Assembly: GCA_009786025.1 (NCBI GenBank)
Contig: WQUA01000002.1
Coordinates: forward strand, 42,169 to 106,168
Direction of reading: 5' to 3'
DNA from: Pseudomonadota bacterium
GTDB taxonomy: Bacteria; Pseudomonadota; Gammaproteobacteria; Burkholderiales; Casimicrobiaceae
DNA: 64,000 bases
The notes beneath the pieces were generated by a model. The model was not told where the DNA came from. It worked only from the letters and a program-made list of their open reading frames with translations, and searched no databases. This document shows, one piece after another, positions 44,964 through 53,927 of this stretch (its first letter is position 1; each line of letters starts with the position of its first letter). Position numbers and translations under genes: made by a program.

Positions 44964-46931
44964 TCATGAGTCTGTTTTGGCTTCGCGGCTGGCAACTTCG
45001 GCCAGCTCCAGCCATTCTACTTCCATTGTCTCAATCTCTCTGGCGATTTCGCGCTGTCGCACCAAAGCTTCCGTCAGGCGCGCTTTAGCGTTATCGAGAT
45101 AAGCCTCCGGCGATGCCAGCCAGTGTTCCAGCGAGGCGCGTTCGGCGCTGAGTTTTTCCAGGATTTTTTCGATTTCGTTCTGTCGTTTGACGAGCGGCGC
45201 GCGCCGTTGCCGCGCTTCTGCGTCGAGACGTTTTTGGGTTTTGCGATCGGGGACGAGGTTGTTGGTGGGCGGCGCGGTAGCAGAAGCGCTGATCGCATCG
45301 TTGTTGCTCGCGCCATCGCTTGCTTCATGGCGCAGATGGTCGAGCACAAACCGGCGGTAATCATCGAGGTCACCGTCGAACGGAGCGACGGCGCCTTGAT
45401 GAACCAACCAGAATTCGTCAACGGTCGCCGACAGCAAGTGGCGATCATGGGCGACGACGATCAACGCGCCATTGTATGCTTGCAGCGCTTCGGTCAGCGC
45501 TTCGCGCATGTCGATATCAAGATGGTTGGTTGGTTCGTCGAGGATTAGCAATTGCGGGCGCATGTAAACGATCAGCGCCAGCGCCAGCCGCGCCCGCTCT
45601 CCGCCGGAAAATGAGGCGATGGTTTGCGTGGCTTGTTCGCCGTGAAAAGCGAAGCCGCCGAGGAAATCGCGCAAGGTTTGTTCACGCGCATCGGGATCGA
45701 GACGTTGCAGATGCAGCAACGCCGATGCTTGCGAATCAAGGGTATCAAGCTGGTGCTGCGCGAAATAACCGATGCGCAGATCACGCGCGGTGTGCCGCGA
45801 GCCATGTAATAGCGGCAGACGTCCGGTCATTGACTTGATCAGCGTCGATTTTCCAGCACCGTTGGGGCCGAGAAGCCCTAGACGGGAATCAGAGAGAATG
45901 CCGCATTCTATGTTTGGCAACACCGGCGCATCAGCGCGATAACCGAGATCGGCATTTTCCAGTCGTAGCAGTTGACGGGTACGCGAATCGCTCAGCGGAA
46001 AGCTGAACGAGAAGGGGCTGTCAACATGCGCTGCTGAAATGCGCGTCATCTTTTCCAATTGTCGCAACCGGCTTTGCGCCTGTTTCGCTTTGGTCGCTTT
46101 GGCGCGGAAGCGATCGACGAAGCTTTGCAGGTGTGCGATGGTGCGCTGTTGTTTTTCAAAGGTCGCCTGCTGATTGGCGAGCGCGGCAGCGCGCTCTTGT
46201 TCGAAGAGAGCGTAATTGCCGCTGTACGTTTTCAGCGTGCGCTGATCGAAATGAACGATGGTGTCAACGATGCTGTCGAGAAAATCGCGGTCATGAGTAA
46301 TCAGCAGCAAAGTTCCGGGATAACGGCGCAGCCAGTCCTCAAGCCACAGTACGGCATCGAGATCGAGATGGTTGGTCGGCTCGTCGAGCAGCAGAATATC
46401 GCTGCGGCACATCAGCGCCTGCGCCAGATTCAGGCGCATCCGCCAACCGCCGGAAAACATGTTGACCGGATCGTGGTGTTGCGCATGGCTAAAACCCAGC
46501 CCCGCCAACAGCTCACCAGCGCGGGCACGGGCGCGGTAGCCGTCGATCGCTTCAAAGCGGTGGTGCCATTCGGCAAGAGCAAGGCCTTCTTTTTGGCTGT
46601 CGTGGTGGTTATCAAAGGCGGAGCCTTGCAAATGGGCAATGGCGGCTTCGACCGTGCGCAGTTCGCGGTCGCCGTCGAGCACATAGTCAAGCGCCGAGGT
46701 GGCGACATTGGGCGTTTCCTGTGCGACGTGTGCGATGACCGCGCGCTTCGGTAGTAACACGTTGCCACGCTCTGGCGATAGAACGCCGCGCAGCAACGCG
46801 AACAAGCTGGTTTTGCCGCAACCGTTGGCGCCGATGATGCCGACTTTGTGATGGTCGTGGATCATCAGACTTACATCGTCGAGCAGGATTTGTGCGCCGC
46901 GCGCCAGCGTTAAATGGTCCAGGCGGATCAT
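44964..46931 (-). CDS. yheS: ABC-F family ATPase (YheS-like)
   Basis: A soluble, ribosome-associated ABC-F protein with two ATPase domains. The start is the ATG at 46929-46931 (MIRLDHLTLARGAQILL), giving 655 residues; the longer upstream frame covers the xth gene. Walker A motifs are GANGCGKTSL and GPNGAGKSTL; signature motifs FSGGWRMRLNLAQAL and FSGGERARLALALIV; Walker B LLLDEPTNHLDLDA and LILDEPTNHLDIDM. The linker QSFVDRFRAKATKAKQAQSR is the ABC-F P-site region, and a C-terminal coiled coil follows. Its ribosome site (AGGAGGAG) is provided by an R1-like repeat. It lies 4 bases downstream of xth. Confidence 0.93.
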   Translation of the reverse strand: MIRLDHLTLARGAQILLDDVSLMIHDHHKVGIIGANGCGKTSLFALLRGVLSPERGNVLLPKRAVIAHVAQETPNVATSALDYVLDGDRELRTVEAAIAHLQGSAFDNHHDSQKEGLALAEWHHRFEAIDGYRARARAGELLAGLGFSHAQHHDPVNMFSGGWRMRLNLAQALMCRSDILLLDEPTNHLDLDAVLWLEDWLRRYPGTLLLITHDRDFLDSIVDTIVHFDQRTLKTYSGNYALFEQERAAALANQQATFEKQQRTIAHLQSFVDRFRAKATKAKQAQSRLRQLEKMTRISAAHVDSPFSFSFPLSDSRTRQLLRLENADLGYRADAPVLPNIECGILSDSRLGLLGPNGAGKSTLIKSMTGRLPLLHGSRHTARDLRIGYFAQHQLDTLDSQASALLHLQRLDPDAREQTLRDFLGGFAFHGEQATQTIASFSGGERARLALALIVYMRPQLLILDEPTNHLDIDMREALTEALQAYNGALIVVAHDRHLLSATVDEFWLVHQGAVAPFDGDLDDYRRFVLDHLRHEASDGASNNDAISASATAPPTNNLVPDRKTQKRLDAEARQRRAPLVKRQNEIEKILEKLSAERASLEHWLASPEAYLDNAKARLTEALVRQREIAREIETMEVEWLELAEVASREAKTDS

Positions 46932-46935
46932 GGTC

Positions 46936-47763
46936 TTACTCTCCTCCTCTCTTGAGGGAGGGGGGTTGGAGGAGAGAGGAGAGTTTAAAATCGTAATCGA
47001 TGATGAGCGGCGCGTGGTCGGAAAAACGCTGCTCCTTGTAAATCGACGTCGCCCGCGCTGTTGCGGCGATAGCTGGTGTGGCAAACTGGTAATCAAGTCG
47101 CCATCCGACATTCTTCGCCCAGGCTTGCCCACGGTTCGACCACCAGGTGTATTGCTCGGGGCGTGGATCGAGTGTGCGGAACACATCGACCAAGCCGGTT
47201 TCCGCAAACATCCGGTCGAGCCAGGCGCGTTCTTCCGGCAGGAAGCCGGAGTTTTTCTGATTCGATTTCCAGTTTTTGAGATCGATTTCCTGGTGCGCGA
47301 TGTTCACGTCGCCGCAAACGATCAATTCGCGCCCCGCGTTCGCTGACGTAGCAATGAGCGAGCGCAGATGCGGCAAAAAGCGATCAAGAAAGCGGTATTT
47401 AGCCTGTTGTCGTTCTTCGCCGCTGGAACCGGACGGGACATAGACGCTGACTACGGTAAGCCCGGCGAAATCGGCCTGCAAATAACGCCCTTCGGCATCG
47501 AACTCGGGGTCGTCGAAACCGAAGCGCGGCGCAAACGGTGCTGAAGCGAGCAGTCCGACGCCGCTGTAGCCTTTTTTCTGCGCCGGCAGAAAGGCTGTGT
47601 GCATCCCATCAAGCGACACCAGAGTTGTCGGAAGATCGTTGAGACCCGCTTTCAATTCCTGAAGGCACAAGACGTCCCAGGGTGACAACCGGGTCAGCCA
47701 GTCGGACAGCCCCTTACGTTCGGCGGAGCGAATGCCGTTCACATTGAGAGAGATAATACGCAT
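46936..47763 (-). CDS. xth: Exodeoxyribonuclease III
   Basis: An AP endonuclease and 3'-5' exonuclease for base-excision repair. The start is the ATG at 47761-47763 (MRIISLNVNGIRSAERKG), 275 residues. Catalytic motifs are NVNGIRSA, LQELK (Glu metal ligand), GDVNIAHQEIDL, WRLDYQFAT and RFSDHAPLI. The last ~14 residues (SSLLQPPSLKRGGE) are non-conserved and come from an R1-like repeat at 46940-46983. Likely co-transcribed with the ABC-F gene. Confidence 0.95.
   Translation of the reverse strand: MRIISLNVNGIRSAERKGLSDWLTRLSPWDVLCLQELKAGLNDLPTTLVSLDGMHTAFLPAQKKGYSGVGLLASAPFAPRFGFDDPEFDAEGRYLQADFAGLTVVSVYVPSGSSGEERQQAKYRFLDRFLPHLRSLIATSANAGRELIVCGDVNIAHQEIDLKNWKSNQKNSGFLPEERAWLDRMFAETGLVDVFRTLDPRPEQYTWWSNRGQAWAKNVGWRLDYQFATPAIAATARATSIYKEQRFSDHAPLIIDYDFKLSSLLQPPSLKRGGE
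46940..46983. repeat. R1-like repeat at the xth/ABC-F junction
   Basis: The block CTCTCCTCCTCTCTTGAGGG and GGGGGTTGGAGGAGAGAGGA encodes the xth C-terminal tail and supplies the Shine-Dalgarno sequence of the next gene. Confidence 0.7.
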
Positions 47764-47991
47764 AATTGTGGAAATCGTGCAACAGGCGACAGGATACAGG
47801 AAAGAGAAAGCAACAAAAGGCCTCTGCGGATTGCTGCGACCTGCGAAAATAACATCCAGGGGAGAAAATCTATTAATGACACGAAATATGCGGGAATTAT
47901 TAAATCGGTTTCCCGCCGACGCGCTCCGGCGGATAGGGGTGTCGTGGGTAACGGAGGGCAGCACGGGGGGATGACCGGAGAGGGTACGAGG

Positions 47992-48660
47992 ATGACAACA
48001 ATAACAAGACAAACCGCCACAACGCTTTTTCTGGCGCTGGCTCTTTTTGTGGGCGCTGGCGTCGCTGTTGCGCAACAGTCGCAGCCCGGCGGCAAAACCT
48101 ACAAATGGGTTGACGAAAAAGGGGTTGTTCACTATAGCGACAAAGCGCCGCTGGAGGCCGTCAACCGCGAACAGACGGTTCTCGATAAACAAGCGCGAGC
48201 GGTAAAGAAAATTGAAGCGACGCTTCCTGAGAATCAGCGCAAACTCAGCGATGAAGAAATAGAAAAGCAGCGTCAGGAACAGGTGCAGAAAGAAATCGCC
48301 GAACGCAAAGATCGGGCGCTGCTATCGTCGTATTTGAAAGAAGAAGACCTGGATCTGGCTCGCGACCGTGCCCTTTCCACGCTGGATGCGCAGATCGAGG
48401 CAACGAAATTGGTGCTAGCTCAGCAACAAACGCGGCGCAAGGAATTGCTGGAACGGCAGGAGAGAGGAAACGCGTTGCCGGCAGGTGAGTTGGAAAATCT
48501 GGAAAGCGAGATCGCGGTTCGTAATGCATCCATCGACCGCAGCCGCCGCGAAAAAGAAACGATATACGCCAAATACGAGCGCGACAAACAGCGATGGCGC
48601 GAACTGAAAGAAGCGGAAAGAGCGCGGATCGAGGCGGAAAAGCAAGCGAACAAAAAATAA
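47992..48660 (+). CDS. Secreted DUF4124 protein with coiled coil
   Basis: A 222-residue protein from the ATG at 47992 (MTTITRQ). A signal peptide ends near AVAQQ (residue ~28). A DUF4124 domain follows (KTYKWVDEKGVVHYSDKAP), a small periplasmic beta motif common in beta- and gammaproteobacteria. From residue ~65 it is a long charged coiled coil (DRALSTLDAQIEATKLVLAQ, then SEIAVRNASIDRSRREKE). Probably periplasmic; role unknown. It is divergent from xth. Confidence 0.88.
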   Translation: MTTITRQTATTLFLALALFVGAGVAVAQQSQPGGKTYKWVDEKGVVHYSDKAPLEAVNREQTVLDKQARAVKKIEATLPENQRKLSDEEIEKQRQEQVQKEIAERKDRALLSSYLKEEDLDLARDRALSTLDAQIEATKLVLAQQQTRRKELLERQERGNALPAGELENLESEIAVRNASIDRSRREKETIYAKYERDKQRWRELKEAERARIEAEKQANKK

Positions 48661-48720
48661 AGATCGACAACAGAACAAGCGGAGGGTCGGGGTTTGCAGG
48701 CGCGCTTCGACCGGTGCGGG

Positions 48721-49500
48721 CTAGGACTCAAGAATTCTCGAAAAGTCCTCTATATAACCCAATAACAAATAGGGGCTGTTCCGTATCACTTGTTTCAACT
48801 CGCCCCACATCTGTGTATTTTCCGCTTGCCCATAAAGAGTCATGAGATCGGCTATCAGCCGTTCCAGTTTTGCGGGGTCGATTTTGTCCTCCCGAATAAA
48901 TCCCAACCACCCCGCGCCAATTCCGAAAAAACGATAATCGTGATCGTGCAACAAGCGGATAACGGCATGGTTGTCAAAAATATCCCAATCACAGGAAAAA
49001 TAACCGTTCGGTAGCCCGGCGATCAGCAAATCATCTCGCGCCACCGGAAGTTTTTGCACATAGACCGCGTCATCGAGCACCAGGTCAGGGTGGCGGTTGA
49101 TTTCGACAAGTGCCGCGATGTCCTCGGGCAAAGAAGTGAGCCCTTTTTCGCCGACATCACGCCAATCGCGACGTAACGCCGGGTCGTCCAATTGCGCGGC
49201 CACATACGCCAGCTCTGCCTGTTGGTACTGTGCGACAGACGCCGGATCGTCCATATCGTAATCCGCGTCGTAATAAATTTCATCGCTTTCGCGGGCGTGT
49301 CCAGACGTGTAGAGGCATTGGTTGATGTCGTCCAGCGTGATGAGATATCGAGCGCCGGGATCGGTTTGTTGTTCCTGCCGCACGAGTTCGAGGACGGCGC
49401 TTAATGAAGAGGGTTCATCTATCCTGAGCAGGCTGAAGCTGTCCACCGTTCGGAACGGCGCAGGCGTTGACGGAGTGAAGCGGGTGATGGTCATGGACAT
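48721..49500 (-). CDS. Unknown acidic protein
   Basis: A 259-residue soluble protein, acidic, with no signal peptide or membrane segment. Notable stretches are DEIYYDADYDMDDPASVAQY and NGYFSCDWDIFDNHAVIRLL, then GAGWLGFIREDKID. I do not recognise the family; the style (short isolated gene with aromatic/acidic segments) resembles immunity or DUF proteins of toxin neighbourhoods, but this is not evidence of function. Two in-frame starts six bases apart are possible and neither has a good ribosome site. Confidence 0.65.
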   Translation of the reverse strand: MSMTITRFTPSTPAPFRTVDSFSLLRIDEPSSLSAVLELVRQEQQTDPGARYLITLDDINQCLYTSGHARESDEIYYDADYDMDDPASVAQYQQAELAYVAAQLDDPALRRDWRDVGEKGLTSLPEDIAALVEINRHPDLVLDDAVYVQKLPVARDDLLIAGLPNGYFSCDWDIFDNHAVIRLLHDHDYRFFGIGAGWLGFIREDKIDPAKLERLIADLMTLYGQAENTQMWGELKQVIRNSPYLLLGYIEDFSRILES

Positions 49501-49720
49501 AGATATTTATGGCGCTGAAGAAATGAACGCGAACACCGCGACGATGACGGCTTGCGCCAGGGGCACGCGTTGGCGCGAGAAGAAATGGTCGCAGCTCCGG
49601 TCATAGATTACCATAAGGAGGCGCTGGCGAACCCTGGCGATCAGGTGATAACGCCTGCTGCTCCATATCTACGCCACGAGAGCAAGAGAAAGGAAGAAAA
49701 AGGAAGAAAAATCGGGAGGG

Positions 49721-49830
49721 TGACGTACAATGTGCTTTTTTGGCAGACGTTATGCATCTTCACATTCTCGGCATTTGCAGCACTTTCAAAGGCGGCGTTA
49801 CGGCGCTGGCGCAGCAACAGGAACACACCG
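49721..49830. repeat. Partial duplicate of the mpl promoter and first ~26 codons
   Basis: Bases 49721-49830 match 53896-54006. Both have TGACGTACAATG about 31 bases before the ATG and then encode MHLHILGICxTFxGGxxALA followed by QQQxHT. The true mpl starts at 53928; this copy diverges after codon 26 and is fused to another gene. The duplicated ends are 4.18 kb apart. Confidence 0.9.
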
Positions 49831-51215
49831 CTTCCCGCCGGACGATATCCGCGCGCGCGCGCCAAGGGGCGCTGGGTCTGCTGGCGGCGGTCACACTCAT
49901 GATCTCGTCAACGTACGCCGGTAACTTGCCGGATGGCTGGGCGGCGCGCGCTGAAAACAATGGCGTCACCTTTGCGCCGGTCAGGATGAGCCCCGGCGAA
50001 AAGCTCGAAATCTGGGTCGCTGACGCGCTGTACGAGACGCCGCAGGACGGCAGCCCGCAAAACCGACTGCTGCAAATCCGTCGGCAGGCAGGTGCGATGC
50101 AGGGCGACAAGTGTGAGCCGGCGGAGATAACGCAAGCGGGCGTAGTCACGCAAGGCTGCACCGAAGGCAACGCGGCGTTGCAATACATGTTGCTGCCTTC
50201 GCCCGCGGGCGGCAACAAGGTACAGTTGCTGCGCATCCGCGCCGCCGGAGGTGAGGGGGTGATGACGCGTTACGGCGAAGGCTTTCAGCAAACGTTGCAA
50301 AGCGTGATGCGGGGTCAGACCCAAGCCATGCTGCGCAATGATAACCAAGTCCAGACACAACAACGCCGCCAGAGCCAGCCCGAGGCGCAACCTCAACGGG
50401 CGCGGCAGGAGCAACTGGAGCGCGGTTACGCCGCGCAGGGCATCCGTACCGCGCCTGGTCAGGGCGTGCGCGACAGCGACATTGCCGCCGTTTTCGTCAG
50501 CGCACAGGTCGTTCATAACCCCGGCGAGACGGTCAAGCGCGATCTGCACACCACCTGGCTGCTGTTCAAGGATGGCACCGGCTATCAAAACGAAATCCCG
50601 CCCGACGAACTGAATGTCAAAGTGTCGCGGCAACTGGAGCCGCAGCGCTGGGTTCAATGGCGTAAACCGCTGCTTGGCAGCAGCTACGAGATTCGCGGCC
50701 CGGGAGATAGCGGCTGGCGCAGTTTGTCCAATGGCAAGGGCTGGTTCGCGCAGCCGGCACGCTCCGGTGAGCGCCTGAACGGTGTTTATGAACGCACCGA
50801 CGGTTGGGGCAACCAGTACAGTCTGCGCATCAAGCGCACCACGTGGCGCTTCAGCGGCGACGGCGCCTTTGATCTTACGTTGTACGGCTACGGGGGGATC
50901 ACGCAAAGTGGCGGGGGCACGTCTTTCAGCCATATTTCGGAGACGCAATCCGACGCCAAAGGCACCCGCAGGAAGAGCGGTACGTCGTCCTCCAGCGCGC
51001 GTATCGGCGCCGCCAGTTCCGATGGCGTCAGCACCAACGCTGCCCGCAACACGAACGACGGCGCCAGCCGCCGTGGACGCTACCGACTCAATGGCTGGGT
51101 GCTGGAAGCCGAACGCGACGATGGCCAGCTGGAGCGCCACTTCGTGACCTTCCAGGGAAGCGACCGTGCCGTGATCGACATTGACAGCGCGCCTCTTTAC
51201 GTCAAAAAACAATGA
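49752..51215 (+). CDS. Putative secreted protein with an mpl-derived N-terminus (gene fusion)
   Basis: Read from the ATG at 49752, the first 26 residues (MHLHILGICSTFKGGVTALA and QQQEHT) are the start of Mpl. They are followed by SARARQGALGLLAAVTLMIS and STYAGNLPDGW, which look like a signal peptide and cleavage site. The remaining ~430 residues have a Gln/Arg-rich linker (QTQQRRQSQPEAQPQRAR, residues ~195-225 of the open frame) and a C-terminal half rich in W, G and S (GVYERTDGWGNQYSLRIKRT, TLYGYGGITQSGGGTSFSHI). I do not recognise the family. The native start appears lost and replaced by the mpl start, so expression may come from the duplicated mpl promoter; export with the longer N-terminus is uncertain. 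Confidence 0.7.
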   Translation: MHLHILGICSTFKGGVTALAQQQEHTASRRTISARARQGALGLLAAVTLMISSTYAGNLPDGWAARAENNGVTFAPVRMSPGEKLEIWVADALYETPQDGSPQNRLLQIRRQAGAMQGDKCEPAEITQAGVVTQGCTEGNAALQYMLLPSPAGGNKVQLLRIRAAGGEGVMTRYGEGFQQTLQSVMRGQTQAMLRNDNQVQTQQRRQSQPEAQPQRARQEQLERGYAAQGIRTAPGQGVRDSDIAAVFVSAQVVHNPGETVKRDLHTTWLLFKDGTGYQNEIPPDELNVKVSRQLEPQRWVQWRKPLLGSSYEIRGPGDSGWRSLSNGKGWFAQPARSGERLNGVYERTDGWGNQYSLRIKRTTWRFSGDGAFDLTLYGYGGITQSGGGTSFSHISETQSDAKGTRRKSGTSSSSARIGAASSDGVSTNAARNTNDGASRRGRYRLNGWVLEAERDDGQLERHFVTFQGSDRAVIDIDSAPLYVKKQ

Positions 51216-51369
51216 TGCGTGACCGACGAAATTCAAGAGCTTGCATGGGCCGGGAGGGGACAAAATGAAGCGCCAGCAGCAAGCGTTACCGGAAACCCAA
51301 AACACAGCGATTGCGCTGCGCGCCATCTCTGCCTGCCGCACTATTGGTTAGCGGGGGCTAGAAACTAAA

Positions 51370-51906
51370 ATGGCAAACCATTTCCATATATTTACAGCTT
51401 CGGACGCTCACATAGGGTTTCTTGAACAGTGTTCATCGGAAACACTTTATGACTATTGTGATGGCAAAAGGCCCGCGCAGGATCAGCAAAACTTACCCTT
51501 CGACTGGCCAACTTCACCGTTAAAACCTATTGGCCCATCGAATGCAATTAATAGAAATACGGACTTATATCATTGGATATTGAACGGCACATCCGAGCCG
51601 GTGCAGGGCAGTGGTTCTATTTTTCAAACATGGGCAGTCGTTAATCACTCAGCAATCGACCTGACGGGCGACGGTGTGCTCTTTGCGCTTAAAGCCGACC
51701 AACTGCCTGAGTTAGAGGCATTGGCTGCAAAAGTTGACCAAACGTCCGTTCAAAAAGCCTTTTCTGCCTGGCTCGCCAAAAAAGGGAAAAAGGTAGCGCT
51801 TGATCCCGAAGCTTGTCAGCCTTTTGTCGAAGAATTCCAGGAGTTCGCGCATCAATTACGAAAAGCCATTACCAACGGTCAAGGCTTGATATGGATTCCA
51901 CGGTAG
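51370..51906 (+). CDS. Unknown protein in the accessory segment
   Basis: A 178-residue soluble protein starting MANHFHIFTASDAHIGFLEQ. Other segments are TDLYHWILNGTSEP and ALKADQLPELEALAAKVDQT. It is somewhat more AT-rich than its neighbours and has no clear ribosome site. I do not recognise the family. It is one of four small unrelated plus-strand genes between the two mpl copies. Confidence 0.65.
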   Translation: MANHFHIFTASDAHIGFLEQCSSETLYDYCDGKRPAQDQQNLPFDWPTSPLKPIGPSNAINRNTDLYHWILNGTSEPVQGSGSIFQTWAVVNHSAIDLTGDGVLFALKADQLPELEALAAKVDQTSVQKAFSAWLAKKGKKVALDPEACQPFVEEFQEFAHQLRKAITNGQGLIWIPR

Positions 51907-51977
51907 CCGAAAAAGCGTCGGACATTTTGCTTACTCCAAGCGGCTTCGCTGTTGACCAGCGCGGGCGTTAGGTTGGC

Positions 51978-52394
51978 ATGATGGCGACTCAACAACGCAA
52001 GCGGCACCAACTCAGGCAGAGCATGTGCCCAACGCCGGCCGGGGCCGTTCCTGTGAATAGCAAGGCTCTCGCACCGTACAACAGCTATTCCTGGCCTGAA
52101 TTTGTCACCCTGGGCTATTACGTCGACAAGCCGTTTACGTGTCGCGATTGCGGCTCCGAGCAGGTCTGGCGTGCATCGCAGCAAAAATGGTGGTACGAAG
52201 TCGCCAAGGGCTTTGTCTATTCGACCGCTGTTCTATGTCGTGCGTGTCGCCGCAAGGAACAGAAGCGCAAGGCTGAAGCGAGAAAGATACACATGGAAGG
52301 CCTTGCCAATCCGCCTGATGGCCGGGGTTCGCAAGCGCATCCCGACGTATGCGAGTTGAAGGCAGATGATGCAACCTGCAGAAGGCGGGCGTGA
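51978..52394 (+). CDS. Zinc-ribbon protein (zf-trcl type)
   Basis: A 138-residue protein. The core YSWPEFVTLGYYVDKPFTCR, DCGSEQVWRASQQKWWYEVA and VLCRACRRKEQKR matches the probable zinc-ribbon family with two Cys-x2-Cys pairs (CRDC and CRAC). Function unknown, possibly nucleic-acid binding. ATG at 51978 or 51981. It overlaps the next gene by 29 bases in a different frame. Confidence 0.75.
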   Translation: MMATQQRKRHQLRQSMCPTPAGAVPVNSKALAPYNSYSWPEFVTLGYYVDKPFTCRDCGSEQVWRASQQKWWYEVAKGFVYSTAVLCRACRRKEQKRKAEARKIHMEGLANPPDGRGSQAHPDVCELKADDATCRRRA

Positions 52395-53139
52395 TGGCCC
52401 GTCCGTCGCGTTCGGCCCGGGTTATCCGGCGTCGATGCGGATTCCGCTGCGCAAGCTTTATCTGGCCAGAATGGCCGCGATCTATCCGGCGCTGGCGGCG
52501 TCGGGGGTTGCAGTGGTCTATATGCTGTGGCGATGGTCGTCGCTTCTGGCGCTCGACCCGTCCATGGCCCCCTATGGGGCCGTGACGGTGGCCTTGATCG
52601 TGGTCGCTGCGCTTTCCATCGTGGGCGGTGGGTTACCGCTGATCGGGTTCGGGCTGTACTATCTCGCGTCCGGGGGTGTCAGGGTGGCGAAGGGGCAAAC
52701 CGGGCTTATTCTTGATGCCGGCGGCTACACGGATGCGACAACGATTCAGTTGATGCCCGTGAGAATTCCGTGGGGGAATGTCCGTTCCATTGTCACGGAA
52801 GCCAATGAAGGGAATCCCCAGTCTTGGGTGTGTGTGTACTTGGAGGATGATTCGGTGTACCAAAGCTATTCATTCTTCAGGCGCCTCATGACGCACATGA
52901 CTTATATGACGTTCATGAGCCGTGTGAGAGAAGAGATCCGCCGGCGGTTTCTTTGGCGCGAACCCGACTATCGGTCGATGATTGAAGCGGGTCTCCTGGG
53001 CCGCGAGAATGTCATCGTGGCCATTGGCCTGCCGGTAGATGCCGAAAGCCTTGCCGCGCTCATGAATTCCTATTTGTCGGCCTGGCGCAGGGGGCACGTC
53101 ATGGACAGCGGGCCAAGCGGGGACTCGGAGGAACAATAA
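52366..53139 (+). CDS. Unknown membrane protein with PH-like C-terminal domain (STM3941-like)
   Basis: A 257-residue protein; an alternative start is Met24 at 52435. Two membrane helices lie at about 37-58 and 70-100. The C-terminal part has the pattern IPWGNVRSIVTEANEGNPQS, then YQSYSFFRRLMTHMTYMTFM and IVAIGLPVDAESLAALMNSY, resembling the STM3941-like family of inner-membrane proteins of unknown role. It is GC-rich, unlike the flanking accessory genes. Confidence 0.6.
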   Translation: MMQPAEGGRDGPSVAFGPGYPASMRIPLRKLYLARMAAIYPALAASGVAVVYMLWRWSSLLALDPSMAPYGAVTVALIVVAALSIVGGGLPLIGFGLYYLASGGVRVAKGQTGLILDAGGYTDATTIQLMPVRIPWGNVRSIVTEANEGNPQSWVCVYLEDDSVYQSYSFFRRLMTHMTYMTFMSRVREEIRRRFLWREPDYRSMIEAGLLGRENVIVAIGLPVDAESLAALMNSYLSAWRRGHVMDSGPSGDSEEQ

Positions 53140-53228
53140 AAATTTGGATGCCTTTGGCCAAGAGCTTGTCCAAGATAATAGGGATATGAATAACTCACGA
53201 ACGCGTTTTGCTTGACGCTCCAGAAACC

Positions 53229-53711
53229 ATGAAAAATCCGATTTCGCAAGAAATGCAAGCAGCTTTTGTTATTGATGATTTCTCAACAATGAGAAAACTC
53301 ATAATCGATGGCGCGGATGTCAATTCGGTTGACGCCAGGGACGGAACAACCATTATGGAGCGCGCAATAGCGAACAATGATATCGAGATGGTTAAATTCC
53401 TGATCGCGCATGGTGTTGACTTGAATAAACCCGGTCCCCGAAAGATGACGCCACTGCATGTTGCGGCAGATCTCATATTTACTGAGGCGGGTAAATTATT
53501 GCTTGACGCGGGAGCATGGGTGGACCCACTGGATCAGCATGGAGCGACGCCATTGGCTTACGTAATCTCCAGCAGACAAGAAGGGTTCCTGGAGATGGCC
53601 CAGCTTCTAATTTCCTATGGAGCTAAAAAAGAGATCACAAACAAGGAAGGGGTTCTCTTGATAGACGTTTATAGCAAGCTCTATGGGGATAATGTATTAA
53701 AAACGCTATAA
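53229..53711 (+). CDS. Ankyrin-repeat protein
   Basis: A 160-residue cytoplasmic protein from the ATG at 53229 (MKNPISQEMQAAFV). Four ankyrin repeats are visible: DFSTMRKLIIDGADVNSVDA, IEMVKFLIAHGVDLNK, MTPLHVAADLIFTEAGKLLL and EMAQLLISYGAKKEITN. Small bacterial ankyrin proteins often act as immunity or protein-binding partners; none is evident here. It is AT-rich compared with mpl just downstream. Confidence 0.88.
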   Translation: MKNPISQEMQAAFVIDDFSTMRKLIIDGADVNSVDARDGTTIMERAIANNDIEMVKFLIAHGVDLNKPGPRKMTPLHVAADLIFTEAGKLLLDAGAWVDPLDQHGATPLAYVISSRQEGFLEMAQLLISYGAKKEITNKEGVLLIDVYSKLYGDNVLKTL

Positions 53712-53875
53712 AACGCTCAATGGTGCTCGACGCACGAACCGGGCAGTCCGCGGTCGGGGCGAGCCGGCGATCAGACAGGCGACAACCGAAACCATCTGGT
53801 GCGATGCAAAGGTGAAAATATCGATTGCTCGATGCCCGAATCATAGTCCGGGAATATGTTGTCGCGCAATCCGCC

Positions 53876-53906
53876 TTGCGAGCGAGGCGCCCCCCTGACG
53901 TACAAT
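53876..53906 (+). promoter_or_regulatory. Probable mpl promoter
   Basis: TACAAT (53901-53906) is a good -10 element, with TTGCGA 19 bases upstream as a weak -35. The -10 is duplicated at 49726-49731, but the -35 is not. Confidence 0.45.
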
Positions 53907-53927
53907 GCGATTTTTCGGCGGGCGGTC

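Noticed and set aside
49552..49902. Open frame with protein-like start (VIDYHKEALANPGDQV) running into the mpl duplicate
   Set aside because: It overlaps the duplicated mpl leader in another frame and has no clear start; at most a remnant, so not called as a gene.
49908..51341. Long minus-strand open frame of 477 codons opposite the secreted protein
   Set aside because: Its A/L/R/V-rich translation looks like an antisense frame in GC-rich DNA; the plus-strand frame has a signal peptide and a clear start.
51290..51351. Short open frame of ~28 codons with GGAGGGG before an ATG at about 51265
   Set aside because: Too short and without recognisable sequence character; a chance ribosome-like site is likely.
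51907..51977. Possible integron attC site (GCGGGCGTTAGGT) among small cassette-like genes
   Set aside because: A GTTAGGT core is present, but no matching inverse core (RYYYAAC) or paired inner arms could be found upstream, and no integrase is in the window.
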